A stretch of DNA of 64,000 bases from the NCBI RefSeq assembly GCF_037975245.1, contig NC_092562.1:3774001-3838000 (forward strand), read 5' to 3'. This DNA is from Apostichopus japonicus. Its lineage: Eukaryota > Echinodermata > Holothuroidea > Aspidochirotida > Stichopodidae. The notes under the pieces are model-generated. The model was not told the DNA's origin. It worked only from the letters and a program-made list of their open reading frames with translations, and did no database searches. Positions 23,801 through 33,958 of the stretch are shown here, in pieces (the first letter of the stretch is position 1; every line of letters begins with the position of its first letter). The translations under genes and the position numbers were made by a program.

Positions 23801-26800
23801 ATTGAGCTTCTCATAAGTGTTGCTGCTCTCTTGTAATTTGTATAGTCCACTGATGGTACGATGATATCTCGATGAACAAATAATAATCAAACACGTTTGT
23901 GCATGATATGCAAGTAGTTTGGTGTTCGTTTACTATGTCTGCAGAAACCCCTATAGAGTAAAGTATATCTGTCGTTGCTTCAGTTCCATTTATATCCTGC
24001 GTGGATGCGACCAAATCAACAAACTTGGCATATATCGACAAGGACGGGTAACCGCAGTCATGGATGACAAGTCATTTACCTTATATCGCCCAAATCAAAT
24101 AGAAATCAAATAGATAGTTATATGTAGCAGTAGCACGCTATACGCTCTCATTCAAACATTCAAACATGTGAATTATTTGATGGCGTATCAACTCCTTTTT
24201 TATAAATACCTCTCTTCACTGAACAGGTTTGTAAAGACGATACCATTCGTGTTCAGGTAACTAACGAGTTAGAAGACATGGCGGGTATAACATTCCACTG
24301 GCATGGCGTCCATCAAAGACAGACACCAGTGATGGATGGTGTTGCAATGGTTACACAATGTCCAATTATCTTTGGGACGACTTTTACATATGAATTCAAG
24401 GCAGCACCTGCTGGAACACATCTGTGGCACTCTCACATTGGTTCAAATCGTGCGGACGGCCTCGCAGGAGCTTTGGTAATACGCGATTCGGTAAGCAACC
24501 CAAGTTATATATACCCTTTGGTATCAATATCGACAAAGGAATGACGAACCCCATTCTATCTCCCACGTTTATCCCATCCACCATTTACCCTTGTTTTTCT
24601 TCTTCACCACGTATCATGTCCATACCCCACTCACTTGTTTTGGTACCGCACCACAATTCCCAGGAAAAAATTTACCTCAAATTTACCGTGGTAATATACC
24701 ACACTTTTACCCCGGTAAAACCGGGGTAAAAACGCGGTAAATTTGTTGTACATTACCGCGGTGTTTTGGCCCTATGGACGCGGTAAACCGCGGTTTACCG
24801 CAGTAAATTACCACAAATTTACCATGGTTTTACCTCACTTTTACCCCAAATTTACCGCAATTTACCACGGTGTTACCATACTTTTACCGCGCTTTTACTA
24901 CACTTTTACCCCAAATTTACCACAGTTTTACCGTTCTTTTACCCCAATTTTACCATATATTTACCACGCTTTTTCCTTAGTTTTACCTCAATTTACCATA
25001 TTTTACCACGCTTTTACCCCAATTTTACCGTAGATTTACCACGCTTTTACCTCAATTTACCATACTTTTACCACGCTTTTACCCCAATTTTACCGTAGAT
25101 TTACTACGCTTTTACCTTAGTTTACCTCAATTTACTATGATTTTACACTAATTGTAGGACAGTTTTACCTAACATTGAGCATGATTTTGTCCTAACTTCA
25201 ATCAGCATGTATACAATATATTTCTTTGAATTTCACCCATCAGTGTACTGTATCATAATTTGGCTATATGCCTTTACCCTTATTGTAATGGTTGTATGCC
25301 TGACATGTAAGTCCTCAGTTGTAGAATGCAACAGTTTTTAAGTCATCAATCCATGGAGGTTTCACACATGAGAAAGCTTTGTTGAATTTCAATTACCCTA
25401 GATGGTATGATTCTTGACTCTCTTCTTTTGACTTAATTGGTAGTCCAGATTGGACTTTTGAGATACATAGACTTGTCAAGTCATTTAATGGACCTGACAG
25501 AGAATACCCAAATCTGAGGACACTGATTGGTCAATTTTTGTGTGCCACAGTGTTGAGGCACAGAAGCTATGCCTTATGTGTGCTAGTTTATATAGTTCTT
25601 TTTTCATTTTAAAAGCTTTTAGGTTCTCCCTAATAATGAAAAAAGAATTAATTGTTGTCTCCTCTCAAATATATCAGGGATTCCATGAAGGAATTCTCTA
25701 TGTATCTATCCTCTGCTTGTTTTTTTTTAGGAAAAGAGATGCATACTATAACATATAAGAATAGCAGTTTGTCTCTCTTCTTTATTCAACTCATATCCAC
25801 AGGTAATTTATATTGCCAACATTAAGATATGAATAGAACAAAAGGTTTGTCATATCAGTATTGCAAAAATATGGGACAAAATCATGGAAAATTGCTGTAA
25901 ATGTACCATCATGTTTCATAGTGTGACCCATATATGTTCTACTGTGGTAAAATCATGGTACAATTATGGTAAATTTACCATAGTATAATTGCACCATATA
26001 GTTTTACCCTAATTTTACTGTGATTAATCATGGCACAATTGTAGGAATTTCACATATGTAGTTTATGTACCATATAAACTTACCCTACTTTTACTACAGT
26101 AATATCATGGTAATTAACTATGGTAAATTTACCGTAGTAAATGTACCACGCTTTTACCCTACTTTTACCGCGGTAATACCATGGTAAAATTGTGGTTAAT
26201 TTACCGTAGTAAATGTACCGCACTTTTACCCTACTTATACCGCGGTAATATCATGGTAAAACTGCGGTAAATTTACCACACTTTTACCCTACTTTTACCG
26301 CGGTAATACCATGGTAAAACTGTGGTAAATTTACCATAGTAAATGTACCACACTTTTACCGCGGTAAAACCATGGTAAAACTGCGGTAAATTTACCGCAG
26401 TAAATGTACCGCACTTTTACCATACTTTTACCGCGGTAATACCATGGTAAAACTGCGGTAAATGTACCGCGGTTGATTTTACCACAATTTTACCACACAT
26501 TTACCCTATTTACCACACATTTACCATAGTTTACCGCGGTAAAATTAGGGTACATTTTTTGCTGGGTTAGATTAGTTTTCTTCCGCTCGAAAGGTAAACC
26601 GTCAGAGAAAAGAGGTAACAGTATAACCTAAGGTAAAGCTTGTTTAAGCATGTTATCAGTTATTGTCATCGTTGGTTCTGCCTTTATATGAAAGAGCATA
26701 ATTTAAAGTACAGGTGGTGTGAAAATAGGGAGGATCGAAGGTGATATAAATCATTTTAGAAAATCTTTGGATAAATGTTGATATTACTCCGGGCGAGCAG

Positions 26801-29800
26801 ATGGAAGGGTGGGGGTTCAGTATGCTAAACTTGCTCCTCTTCTAGTTCAAAATCTAAAAGGTAATGATATGGAAGTTTGCAAGTGCCATGGTAGGCCAAG
26901 ATCTCAGCTACCATTATGGTGGGTATGATATACCAGTTGAAAACTTCTATCTACGCTTTGGCAGGTCTTGTAAGTGACGAGGTTAGTGTGTAAGTCAATG
27001 GAACAATTAATTGTGGTGCGAGACCTTTTGTTTTGTTTTCTCCTCCTGGGTCCCCATTTTGTCTCGTTACTACCCATCCATTTACAGACGTCTCAGTGCA
27101 TAATTAATCTCCAACAGCGCTCTCATCCCCATGCAGCCGCTTTCTCATTTTACCCGACTTAGTTTCAGCATACTGCCACCGTTTTGCACCACATCCTCAA
27201 TTTTCCTAATTAACATACCCGCTGCCCAGATATCATTCGTCTAACTTATTTAATTTCCTCTTTTTCTATATTTGTTCTTCCCATCTCGCCTCTGAAGCCG
27301 TCCAGATGATTTTTCACATGTTATATAGTAATAAAATCACATGTATATACAAGTCCAAATATCGGACAAACCCTGAAAACATTCGATGTTTCCTTCATTC
27401 CTTGTTGAACATTGCTTATTATGATAATGGTCTATATCAAAGATTGACCAAATTTCGTTACGAATGACGAAACTTCTAGTTTTTTACCCTCACAGAATGA
27501 TACGCACAGGGGCGCATACGACACAGACGACTCGGACCATATCCTTCTGCTACAAGATTGGATGAACGTTCCACAAGTGGAGAATTTCATTAATTTTCTC
27601 TACAACCGCGGGACAAATGAAGCGAACTTCATATCAGTCAACGCTAAGGGACGCGGTCAAGTGTTAGATGCCAACTCCACGGTCCACTTCACACCAAGAG
27701 AAGTGATCTACGTAACCAAAGATCAGAGGCACAGATTCCGTATAATCAGCAATGGCTTCACCGGATGCCCATTAAGAGTCTCCATCGATAATCACACCGT
27801 GACCGCGATATCCACTGACGGTGCTTCGTTTCATCCGGTTGAAGTGGACTATGTTGTGCTATATGCCGGGGAAAGATTCGATTTTATCTTTTTGGCAGAT
27901 CAAGATGTTGATAACTATTTCTTAAGAGTACAAGGGTGAGCATATCATTCAATAATAATATTTTGCCTCGATGAGGTCATATCCTTACCCCCCCCCTCTC
28001 CCTCCCCTCCCCACAGTTTTACACTTCCACGCTGAAAAAAACTCACCATATTAGCATGGCAGCTGGTGAATCATTTCACTTCCTTCCTACCTTCCCCTCC
28101 TTTTCTACTCCACTCCCCCCCCCCCCCTTCAACCTGTCCGCTTGTGCGGCATGCACACAGTGGAGTAAGGAGTGTTATAAGGAGTGTTAGCTCATTGGTA
28201 AACGCCGGTGCCTTTCAATCATAAGGTCCCGAGTTTGAGTCACTCCAAGATTAATGTCTGTCGTCCAGTTACAGAGTTGTTGACAATTGACAATTCATAA
28301 TCATGGATCTATGAGAATCTAAGAGACTGACTTCGGTCAGCTTGCAGCTTTGATAGGCCAATGATGGCTTCTTCGCGAGTTCCTGCTTGCAGGAGGATCT
28401 AAAATACATACATACATATACATACAGTGAGACACACACATACAAAAAAAATAATGAACTAAAAATACTACACGAAGAGTGCTTGCGACAGCAGTAAGTT
28501 TCTGCTTATTAAATCAGTAAAAGATGGGTTTGTTGTATGTTTGTGTTGAAGTTACATCCGTGAAAGAAGTAATAGAACAAAGAATTTTCTTTGTACCTGT
28601 TGAGCGTTGTTCGGTATTTCTTTTGATAGTAACGTTGAGATACTTTTTATGTAATCCTTATATATAACTATATATTAGTTTTACGGGCTAGGATTAATGA
28701 CCTCCAAAAATCTATCGCAAAACAAGCATTTTATAGGTTTACGTTTTATTCATTACGAAAAAAAAACCCTGCTCAATTACAAATACTAATTCTTGTCGTG
28801 ATTTCATATCATTTCGTAGACAGACCCTGATATTTCTTTATGTACTTCTTGAATTCCATAGCATTGGGAACAGCTGTCATAAGTTGATGGAATTTGCCAT
28901 AATACGTTACCGGGACGCATCTATGACGGATCCAATTGCATCTGAAAATAGAACAACTGTCGACGGTCCGGTTTTGCATCCATCTCCTGATCGTCATAAC
29001 TTCACCGACAGCATTGGTTTTCCTTCTCTAAGACCTTTAGGTACGGTACATCAAACTTAACATTGTCAATACTCAACTCAAGTTTGGTTAATATAGTCGT
29101 TGGTCGTCTAACCTTATTTCTTCCTAGCACGGTTAGGCGGTCTGTTATACCATGGCAATTTAAGATGAGCTCAGTTTGGTTTATTTTGTCCTTTTCTTCT
29201 ACGCAGAAGAATCACAAAAAAATCAATTCGCGATAACTTTGCAGGAATACCCGTTTCCGAACAGTTAAATCTACATAGACATTCTCTCAAAAACCTAAAA
29301 TGTATGTTAATTGCCTCGAACTTCAAAACCGTAACTGAAAGTAAACGAAAAGAGATCGATTGGATCTTTCGTATTAAGTTTCAACAAAGACCTGGGACCC
29401 CTAAACAGCTACCAGTTCTACGAACATATGTAAAACGTTCTTCCTATTCTTTGCTCCTTACTCGGCCTCCTGTAAAGTCATGGTTTATTTGTTACTATTT
29501 ACATCAATGCCACTTACACTTATATAACGTCATATATACTTCATTGTGTTACAATGTGTACTTTTCATTCGTCTGCCAAGTATTGCTGACGAAGGTCCCA
29601 GGGGGACCGAAAATTCCAACGTATTTTCTAAAACAGTACTCCTTATTTGTCAATTATGAGTCATATCTTATTTCTCTTGATTTTGTTGTAATAATAATAA
29701 TAATAATTAAACACATCTCCTAAGTGAGACGATCGTCTTTTAGTTTGCGTTCCCATATGATCTTAGTGTAATCTCCTCCAGTACCAGCTCCACATTTTTT

Positions 29801-30260
29801 TTGCCCCAACCCCACTTGCTTTAGCAATGGGTAACATTTGACCTTCTCTTGCAGATCAGTATGTACCTGCCGAGGAAGTCACCACTTACTACTTGCCAAT
29901 CGGTCTAGGCGAACCAGTTTCAGAAAAACCTTTTCTTCGACGAAGTTTACCTCAAATAAACTATATTTCCTTTGCTCATCCTCCTGTTCCGCTTCTCACG
30001 CAGAATTCGGAGGTTGATGACACCTTCTTCTGTGACGCAGGAGCCAACGTAGAACATTGCAAAGAAGAACATTGTCGATGTGCACAGACTATCACTGCAG
30101 AACTAAACGAAGTAACACACATTTTGTGGACAAACATTTCCTCTATCAACTATTTTTCTTAATAACCAAATGGTTATTGATAATGATTCTCTCTTAAGTA
30201 ATGTATGATGTTGTTGATAGGTCGTGTAGTAGAATTTTTCTGGTGTGTTATTCTTTATTG

Positions 30261-30335
<75 letters not shown>

Positions 30336-31648
30336 GTTATATATTATTTATGTATATTTATATTACTAACTGTCTATGTTTCTCTTTTTTATTTCTCTTT
30401 ATAAATTAGACAATAGAGATTTTCTTCTACAATGGTACCAATTCTACTAATGGGTGCCATCCGATGCACCTTCATGGATACGCATTCAGGGTAGTTGGAT
30501 CCGGTTTTCTCAATGATAATCTTTCACCTGATGAGATGAGGGTGCTTGACAAGCAAGGGGAATTCCCTCGCAACTTTCAGAACGCGACGTTAAAGGACAC
30601 AGTGTGTGTGGCACATGGCTCATACGTCATTGTTCAATTTGTGGCGGATAATCCCGGATGGTGGTTTCTTCACTGTCATTTGGACTTCCATGCCTTAGTA
30701 AGTATACACTGTTTCAACAAAATTGTCAAACTTGGCATTAAATGCATTCGAAAAGGAGTGATGGTATATGCAGATATATGATATACACACACAGTCACGT
30801 AGACAAAGTGGTTTCTTATATGTAATCACTATCGAAGTGCCATTTCAAATACCAAATTATTATACCGAATGATTCGGAAAAATGGCCGACATATTATGTA
30901 ATGAAGGAAAAATAAAAACACTTTTTTGAAAGAATTGAAAATAGCTCCAACAGAAGTCGAAGTGAGAATGACCAATATGTTGGTATTGTGTTAGACAAAA
31001 ATTATACCGCTAATCGACAATTCCCTGTCAGTAACAATGTGGCCAGATAACGCAATATTATCCACAGACAAATATGGAACAATTTCAAGGCTTGGTGTGG
31101 GGTATTTACAATTATTTTACTTGCGGTTTGTAACTATAAACCCAAATATCATTATCAGCCTACGAAAAGATTTGACGTTTTTACATCTAATGAAAAAGGA
31201 AGTAAATTAGACAATAGTCTGAATTTTGCTAGACTTAATATTTTGGTCCTGACTCGAGTCCTCGTGTACTCCCGACTGTCCAATTCCGAGTCCTCCGTAA
31301 TTGAACACGAGTACATTCCTTTTCTATACGTAAACCGAGTCCGAATATTATAGCTAGAACCATGTTCGCCTTCCTATACAATACTGATTTATGCAAAAAA
31401 AATATATACAATGAATCATATACGCAATGTTTTAAAGTTCCTCACGCGAAAGCATTTGCTACATTGTATTTTCTAATCTACATTTAACTGGAGTAGAATA
31501 GTGATCATATTATTGTCACCATTAAATTAACCTTTTTTCCTTTTCTACTTAGCTTGGCATGGCTTTAGTTGTTCGAGTTGGCACATATGAGGAAATAAAG
31601 CCTCTCATACCGAGAAACTTTCCGAAGTGTAATAGTTGGTCAAATTAA
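20700..31648 (+). CDS. Membrane-anchored laccase-type multicopper oxidase
   Basis: Nine-exon gene for a 707-aa copper enzyme that oxidises phenols or similar donors and reduces oxygen to water. Exons: 20700-20869, 22731-22807, 23243-23595, 24227-24490, 27496-27935, 28862-29040, 29855-30111, 30410-30697, 31553-31648; all phases agree. Residues 31-54 form a single N-terminal membrane segment (type II topology inferred), then a Ser/Thr-rich linker (about 84-130) and a Cys-rich block typical of insect-type laccases. Copper motifs: HWHG 224-227, WHSH 267-270, HPMHLHG 597-603, HCHLDFH 668-674. The type 1 axial position is Met679. No copper ligand is missing. Possible roles are cuticle, pigment or defence oxidation; the substrate is unknown. 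A 5' untranslated exon is implied by the acceptor at 20691-20696. Confidence 0.93.
21071..21107 (+). repeat. Hairpin followed by GAAAC, hammerhead-like relic
   Basis: In laccase intron 1: ATGAAGAAA, then stem GATCC-TGCTA-GGATC, then GAAAC. The order resembles the stem II and GAAA part of hammerhead motifs in some retroelements, but the CUGANGA core is not intact, so no activity is claimed. Confidence 0.3.
21183..22540 (-). pseudogene. LINE reverse transcriptase remnant in laccase intron 1
   Basis: On minus, broken frames run in order: KLNHYGIRGK, SYLSNRIQF and IRCGVPQG (about 22500-22340), then FIGVYIDSCLTWNNHI (about 22040), then GK, a WNTLL block and KYKLKRFYF (about 21560-21440). This is the palm, thumb and C-terminus order of a jockey/CR1-like non-LTR retrotransposon. 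The end at 21183-21215 reads as an AAATAAA-type repeat tail on minus. Many stops and frameshifts make it inactive. It is antisense to the host gene. Confidence 0.8.
22731..22807 (+). CDS. Laccase exon 2 (short linker)
   Basis: 77 bp encoding a polar linker (NETNDMNSMKGTTERP region) after the membrane segment. The acceptor is a tandem CAGCAG, so splicing after 22727 or 22730 would add or drop one Ser. Donor GTAATT is weak, but the phases match exon 1 (2) and exon 3 (1). Confidence 0.65.
23243..23595 (+). CDS. Laccase exon 3 (Ser/Thr linker and Cys-rich start)
   Basis: 117 codons. The first part is a Thr/Ser/Pro-rich, probably O-glycosylated stalk, including a TCG-codon serine run. Then CDRPC, CLFEWEVYYY, CGDCP and VNGQVPGPSI match the conserved Cys-rich lead-in and first cupredoxin start of insect-type laccases. 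Donor GTGCGT at 23596. Confidence 0.88.
24227..24490 (+). CDS. Laccase exon 4 (copper motifs 1 and 2)
   Basis: 88 codons with FHWHGVHQ and THLWHSHIG, the first two His pairs for the trinuclear copper cluster. Acceptor AACAG; donor GTAAGC. Confidence 0.95.
24659..26566. mobile_element. 1.9-kb TTTACC/GGTAAA-rich inverted-end element
   Basis: Lies inside laccase intron 4. The ends mirror each other: CCCAGGAAAAAATTTACC at left and, inverted, CCCAGCAAAAAATGTACC at right; similarity continues for about 36 bp. Both flanks (24665-25150 and about 25880-26555) are dense with TTTACC words, many paired into palindromes such as TTTACCGCGGTAAA. The 730-bp middle is unlike them and codes for nothing recognised. 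No clear target duplication (left flank AATT, right flank TTAG). I take it to be a non-autonomous DNA transposon with expanded subterminal repeats; no known family comes to mind. Confidence 0.7.
26100..26475. repeat. Tandem palindrome-bearing units of about 90 bp
   Basis: Within the right arm, units built as ACTTTTACCGCGGTAATACC, then ATGGTAAAACTG, then GGTAAATTTACC, then GTAAATGTACC repeat about five times with small changes. Central CGCGG and CCATGG steps make each unit self-complementary. Confidence 0.8.
27496..27935 (+). CDS. Laccase exon 5 (middle cupredoxin domain)
   Basis: 146 codons plus two bases, including HILLLQDWMN, FRIISNGFTGCPL and VDYVVLYAGERFDFIF, conserved marks of the central laccase domain. 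Donor GTGAGC. Confidence 0.93.
28165..28440 (+). mobile_element. tRNA-derived SINE in laccase intron 5
   Basis: A box TAGCTCATTGG (28188-28198) and B box GAGTTTGAGTCA (28231-28242) lie at tRNA-like spacing in a head that reads much like a tRNA. A 150-bp body follows, then a CATA-repeat tail near 28408-28430. It is sense to the host gene. Confidence 0.7.
28862..29040 (+). CDS. Laccase exon 6
   Basis: 59 full codons including GNSCHKLMEFAIIRY, the laccase segment after the central domain. Acceptor CCATAG; donor GTACGG. Phases 2 in and 1 out fit the neighbours. Confidence 0.88.
29225..29712 (+). pseudogene. Penelope-like GIY-YIG 3' remnant in laccase intron 6
   Basis: From 29244 the frame reads GIPVSEQLNLHRHSLKN, then SKRKEIDWIFRIKF and RPG. 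This fits the C-terminal part of retroelement GIY-YIG endonucleases, with an H-R-H block, then K-R-x-x-E-x-x-W-I before P-G. A GAAA-closing hairpin (29586-29612) and an ATA-rich tail (29690-29708) follow. The Penelope-like assignment is inference. Confidence 0.5.
29586..29612 (+). repeat. CTGACGA-hairpin-GAAA, hammerhead-like
   Basis: CTGACGA, one extra A, stem GGTCCC-AGG-GGGACC, then GAAA. CTGANGA and GAAA are the two conserved hammerhead boxes, but the extra A and the absence of convincing stems I and III argue against an active ribozyme. Confidence 0.35.
29855..30111 (+). CDS. Laccase exon 7
   Basis: 85 codons plus two leading bases, with VTTYYLPIG, INYISFAHP, FFCDAG and CRCAQTITAELNE, typical of the lead into the third cupredoxin domain. 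Acceptor TTGCAG; donor GTAACA. Confidence 0.9.
30262..30333. repeat. (TA)n microsatellite in laccase intron 7
   Basis: About 70 bp of TA dinucleotide in a 298-bp intron; it makes up much of the intron. Confidence 0.95.
30410..30697 (+). CDS. Laccase exon 8 (copper motifs 3 and 4)
   Basis: 96 codons with HPMHLHGYAFRVVG and WWFLHCHLDFH. These hold the type 1 copper His597, Cys669 and His674 and the remaining trinuclear ligands. Donor GTAAGT. Confidence 0.96.
31553..31648 (+). CDS. Laccase exon 9 (C-terminus)
   Basis: Encodes LGMALVVRVG, with the axial Met679, and ends NSWSN then TAA. An AATAAA lies at 31683-31688. Confidence 0.93.
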   Translation, partial: LGMALVVRVGTYEEIKPLIPRNFPKCNSWSN

Positions 31649-31682
31649 AGGAGGAAGGATTTTCGCTTTCGGCCGCAGATGT

Positions 31683-31688
31683 AATAAA
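31683..31688 (+). terminator. Likely laccase poly(A) signal
   Basis: AATAAA 35 bp after the stop codon on the coding strand. It would give a very short 3' UTR; later signals could also be used. Confidence 0.4.
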
Positions 31689-32515
31689 AAATTGTATTTA
31701 CATATCTATATGATGTATTCAAGAGATTTATTTTTATTCTGTGAAGTAAAGTAACGGTGACTTGATAGTCTTTCAAGCGAGGGGCGCGGTGGGCGGAACA
31801 CATTTATGAGCCCCCTGTGTATTACATCATAAGCTCAATTTTTAGTCCATGAGAGTAAGTGTACGGTACTCTTTGTATTTAAAATAACTGATTCTACAGT
31901 TTTGAAATAGGAGGTATCCCACTAATAGCGGGCCAATTAAATATTATGCACTAATATTCATTTCTTTTCATATCACTTTTTCGTCATTTCTTTACACCAC
32001 GTATAAATTAGTAATAATGTTCAATTTTTATTTTTATTATTTTATATCATTACAGGAAATGTGTACGTCATATAAACACACAGTAGTGAATATGATTGTC
32101 GAAGTTTTTTATATTTTTATATTTTTGTTAGGCTATAACATCAAAGACGGTTTTACTGAATTGATGAAATATCCCACAACCCCTCCATACTCGATATTGC
32201 AAGCGCGTTTATTCGAGAGACTGTGCGCGCGCGTGTGTGAGTGTGAGTGGGGGGGGGGGAGGGGGGGGGGTTGAAGTTGGGTGCATGGGAAAGACGGTTA
32301 GTAGTGGAGTTTTGTAGGCCTGAAATTGAAGCTAGAATATGTGTGTGCTATAACACCCCTCCTACCGAACTCCTCCTTCTACATTTTGAAACCACTTGCC
32401 CGAAAATGTAACCAATATGGAAGACCGTACTGGTTGGATCCCCTCACCTTTGAAATTCGAATTTGTTATAAGGAATGCAAGCAATAATACATATAATAAC
32501 ATCGTCTTGGACACA
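31689..32515. other. No gene seen
   Basis: Spacer with a GT/G-rich patch at 32225-32270. Nothing recognised. Confidence 0.5.
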
Positions 32516-32520
32516 GAAGG

Positions 32521-32925
32521 ATTTTATTTTGCTGAGGATAAGGAAGTACTCGAGAAGGTCCAGAGAAGGGCTACTATGATGATTAGTTCCTTAACGGGTG
32601 TTCCTTATTATAGGCGGTTTCAGCTGCTAAATCTCACCACACTGGAGCTTAGGAGGTTACATGGTGACTTGATTCAGGTTTTCATGATTGTGTATGGTAT
32701 TTACAATTTATCCTGCACTGACTTTTTCATGTTTGCTAATAGTAGTTGTACCAGAGGTCATTGTGTTAAAATCCAGAAGTCACAAAGTAGGGTTAATATT
32801 CGGCATAAATTTTATATTGAGTGGATGAGTTGAACGGTTTGCCTGAGAAAGTTGTACTTGCAAGTAATGTGAATGGGATTAAAAATGCTTTGGACAAGCA
32901 CTTTAAGCATTGTAATCGAGTCTGA
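32521..32925 (+). pseudogene. CR1/L2-like LINE ORF2 C-terminal fragment
   Basis: Reads DKEVLEKVQRRATMM, YYRRFQLLNLTTLELRRLHG, DLIQVFMIV; after a frame change near 32825 it continues LNGLPEKVVLAS, NGIKNALDKHF and a stop at 32923-32925. This is the well-known end of CR1/L2-type ORF2 proteins, where an LEKVQRRAT block is followed by LRRLRGDLIEVFK and W-N-x-LP blocks. A frameshift and 5' truncation show a dead copy. Confidence 0.85.
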
Positions 32926-33920
32926 ATTTTTGTTGTCTTCGGTTTTTTTCTCTCCCATAGGGTCCTTCATTGGGACTTGGTTGTCCCTCCTAATCCCTTT
33001 TTTAAACTATAAACTAAGTCAAGGATGGACTCGTGCGAATTGTGTCAAAACACGGTCTTGCCATTAATGTCCGATTAGTGAAGTTTAGAAAGTTAGTCTA
33101 ATTACATGATGTTGATTTTTTTACGGAACTACTGGCTCTCATCAAACAAGATTATAGCAGTACAATTTTTTTCCAGTGACCGAAACAATATCAGCCATAT
33201 CACATATTGCTCGAATTTCAACAGAAATACTTCCCACCCCCACCCTCACACCCACCTCCGCTTCCTACGATTATGCATGAGCATCGCAGACTTCAGTGCG
33301 ACCAGGAGAATCAAGTTAAATGCACTTACGCTTATTGAAAACACTTTCATACTTCAGTTAAATGTAGTTGGTACTACTTTAATTTTAATTTGCAGGGTCT
33401 TTATAGATTTGGAAATTCTTAGAAGACAGGAATAGGACATCGTGCTCCACAGAGACATTCAGTTTGTTTAAGTCGGTACAAATCAATATTCTTATGGGAG
33501 GCTGCAAATATAAACAGTATACTGAGTACATGCGCACAAATTTTATTTACACCTTACAAAAAAAAAATTGGAGATTGGGAGGCTGTATTTTAAGTTGCAA
33601 AGGAACTTCGCATCAAATTTTATCAAGCTATGTACTAATCAACTATATAAATGAATGCATAGGCTATCACTCATTCTAACTAATATGTATATCAAAGGGT
33701 TCTCGAAATTGAGTTTAATCTAAACTACTCCAATTTAATGTGGGCTTCTCACTATAGGTAGGAGAGTAAGGAAGTTTGCTTCGTCATTTTAGTTTGTTGT
33801 GATTCTCAGCTCATCTTCGGTGATTGCCTTTGTTTATGTCCATGCACCCTACTCTATTACTGAGCATTTCACTTGCGAACGTTCAGCTGTCTGGAATTCC
33901 AGTCCGTTTCGACACTCAAG
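32926..33920. other. Spacer before Asterix
   Basis: No exon recognised; it should contain the Asterix promoter and 5' UTR, but I see no TATA box. Confidence 0.5.
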
Positions 33921-33958
33921 ATGGCTACTGATATCAGAAGACCGAATAAAATTATTAG
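33921..33958 (+). CDS. WDR83OS: Asterix exon 1
   Basis: Only 38 bp: [12 protein letters not shown] plus AG, before donor GTAAAT. Too short for most gene finders. Confidence 0.9.

Noticed and set aside
24743-25033. Open frame rich in FT-x-ILP repeats
   Set aside because: It is the TTTACC repeat arm translated, not a protein.
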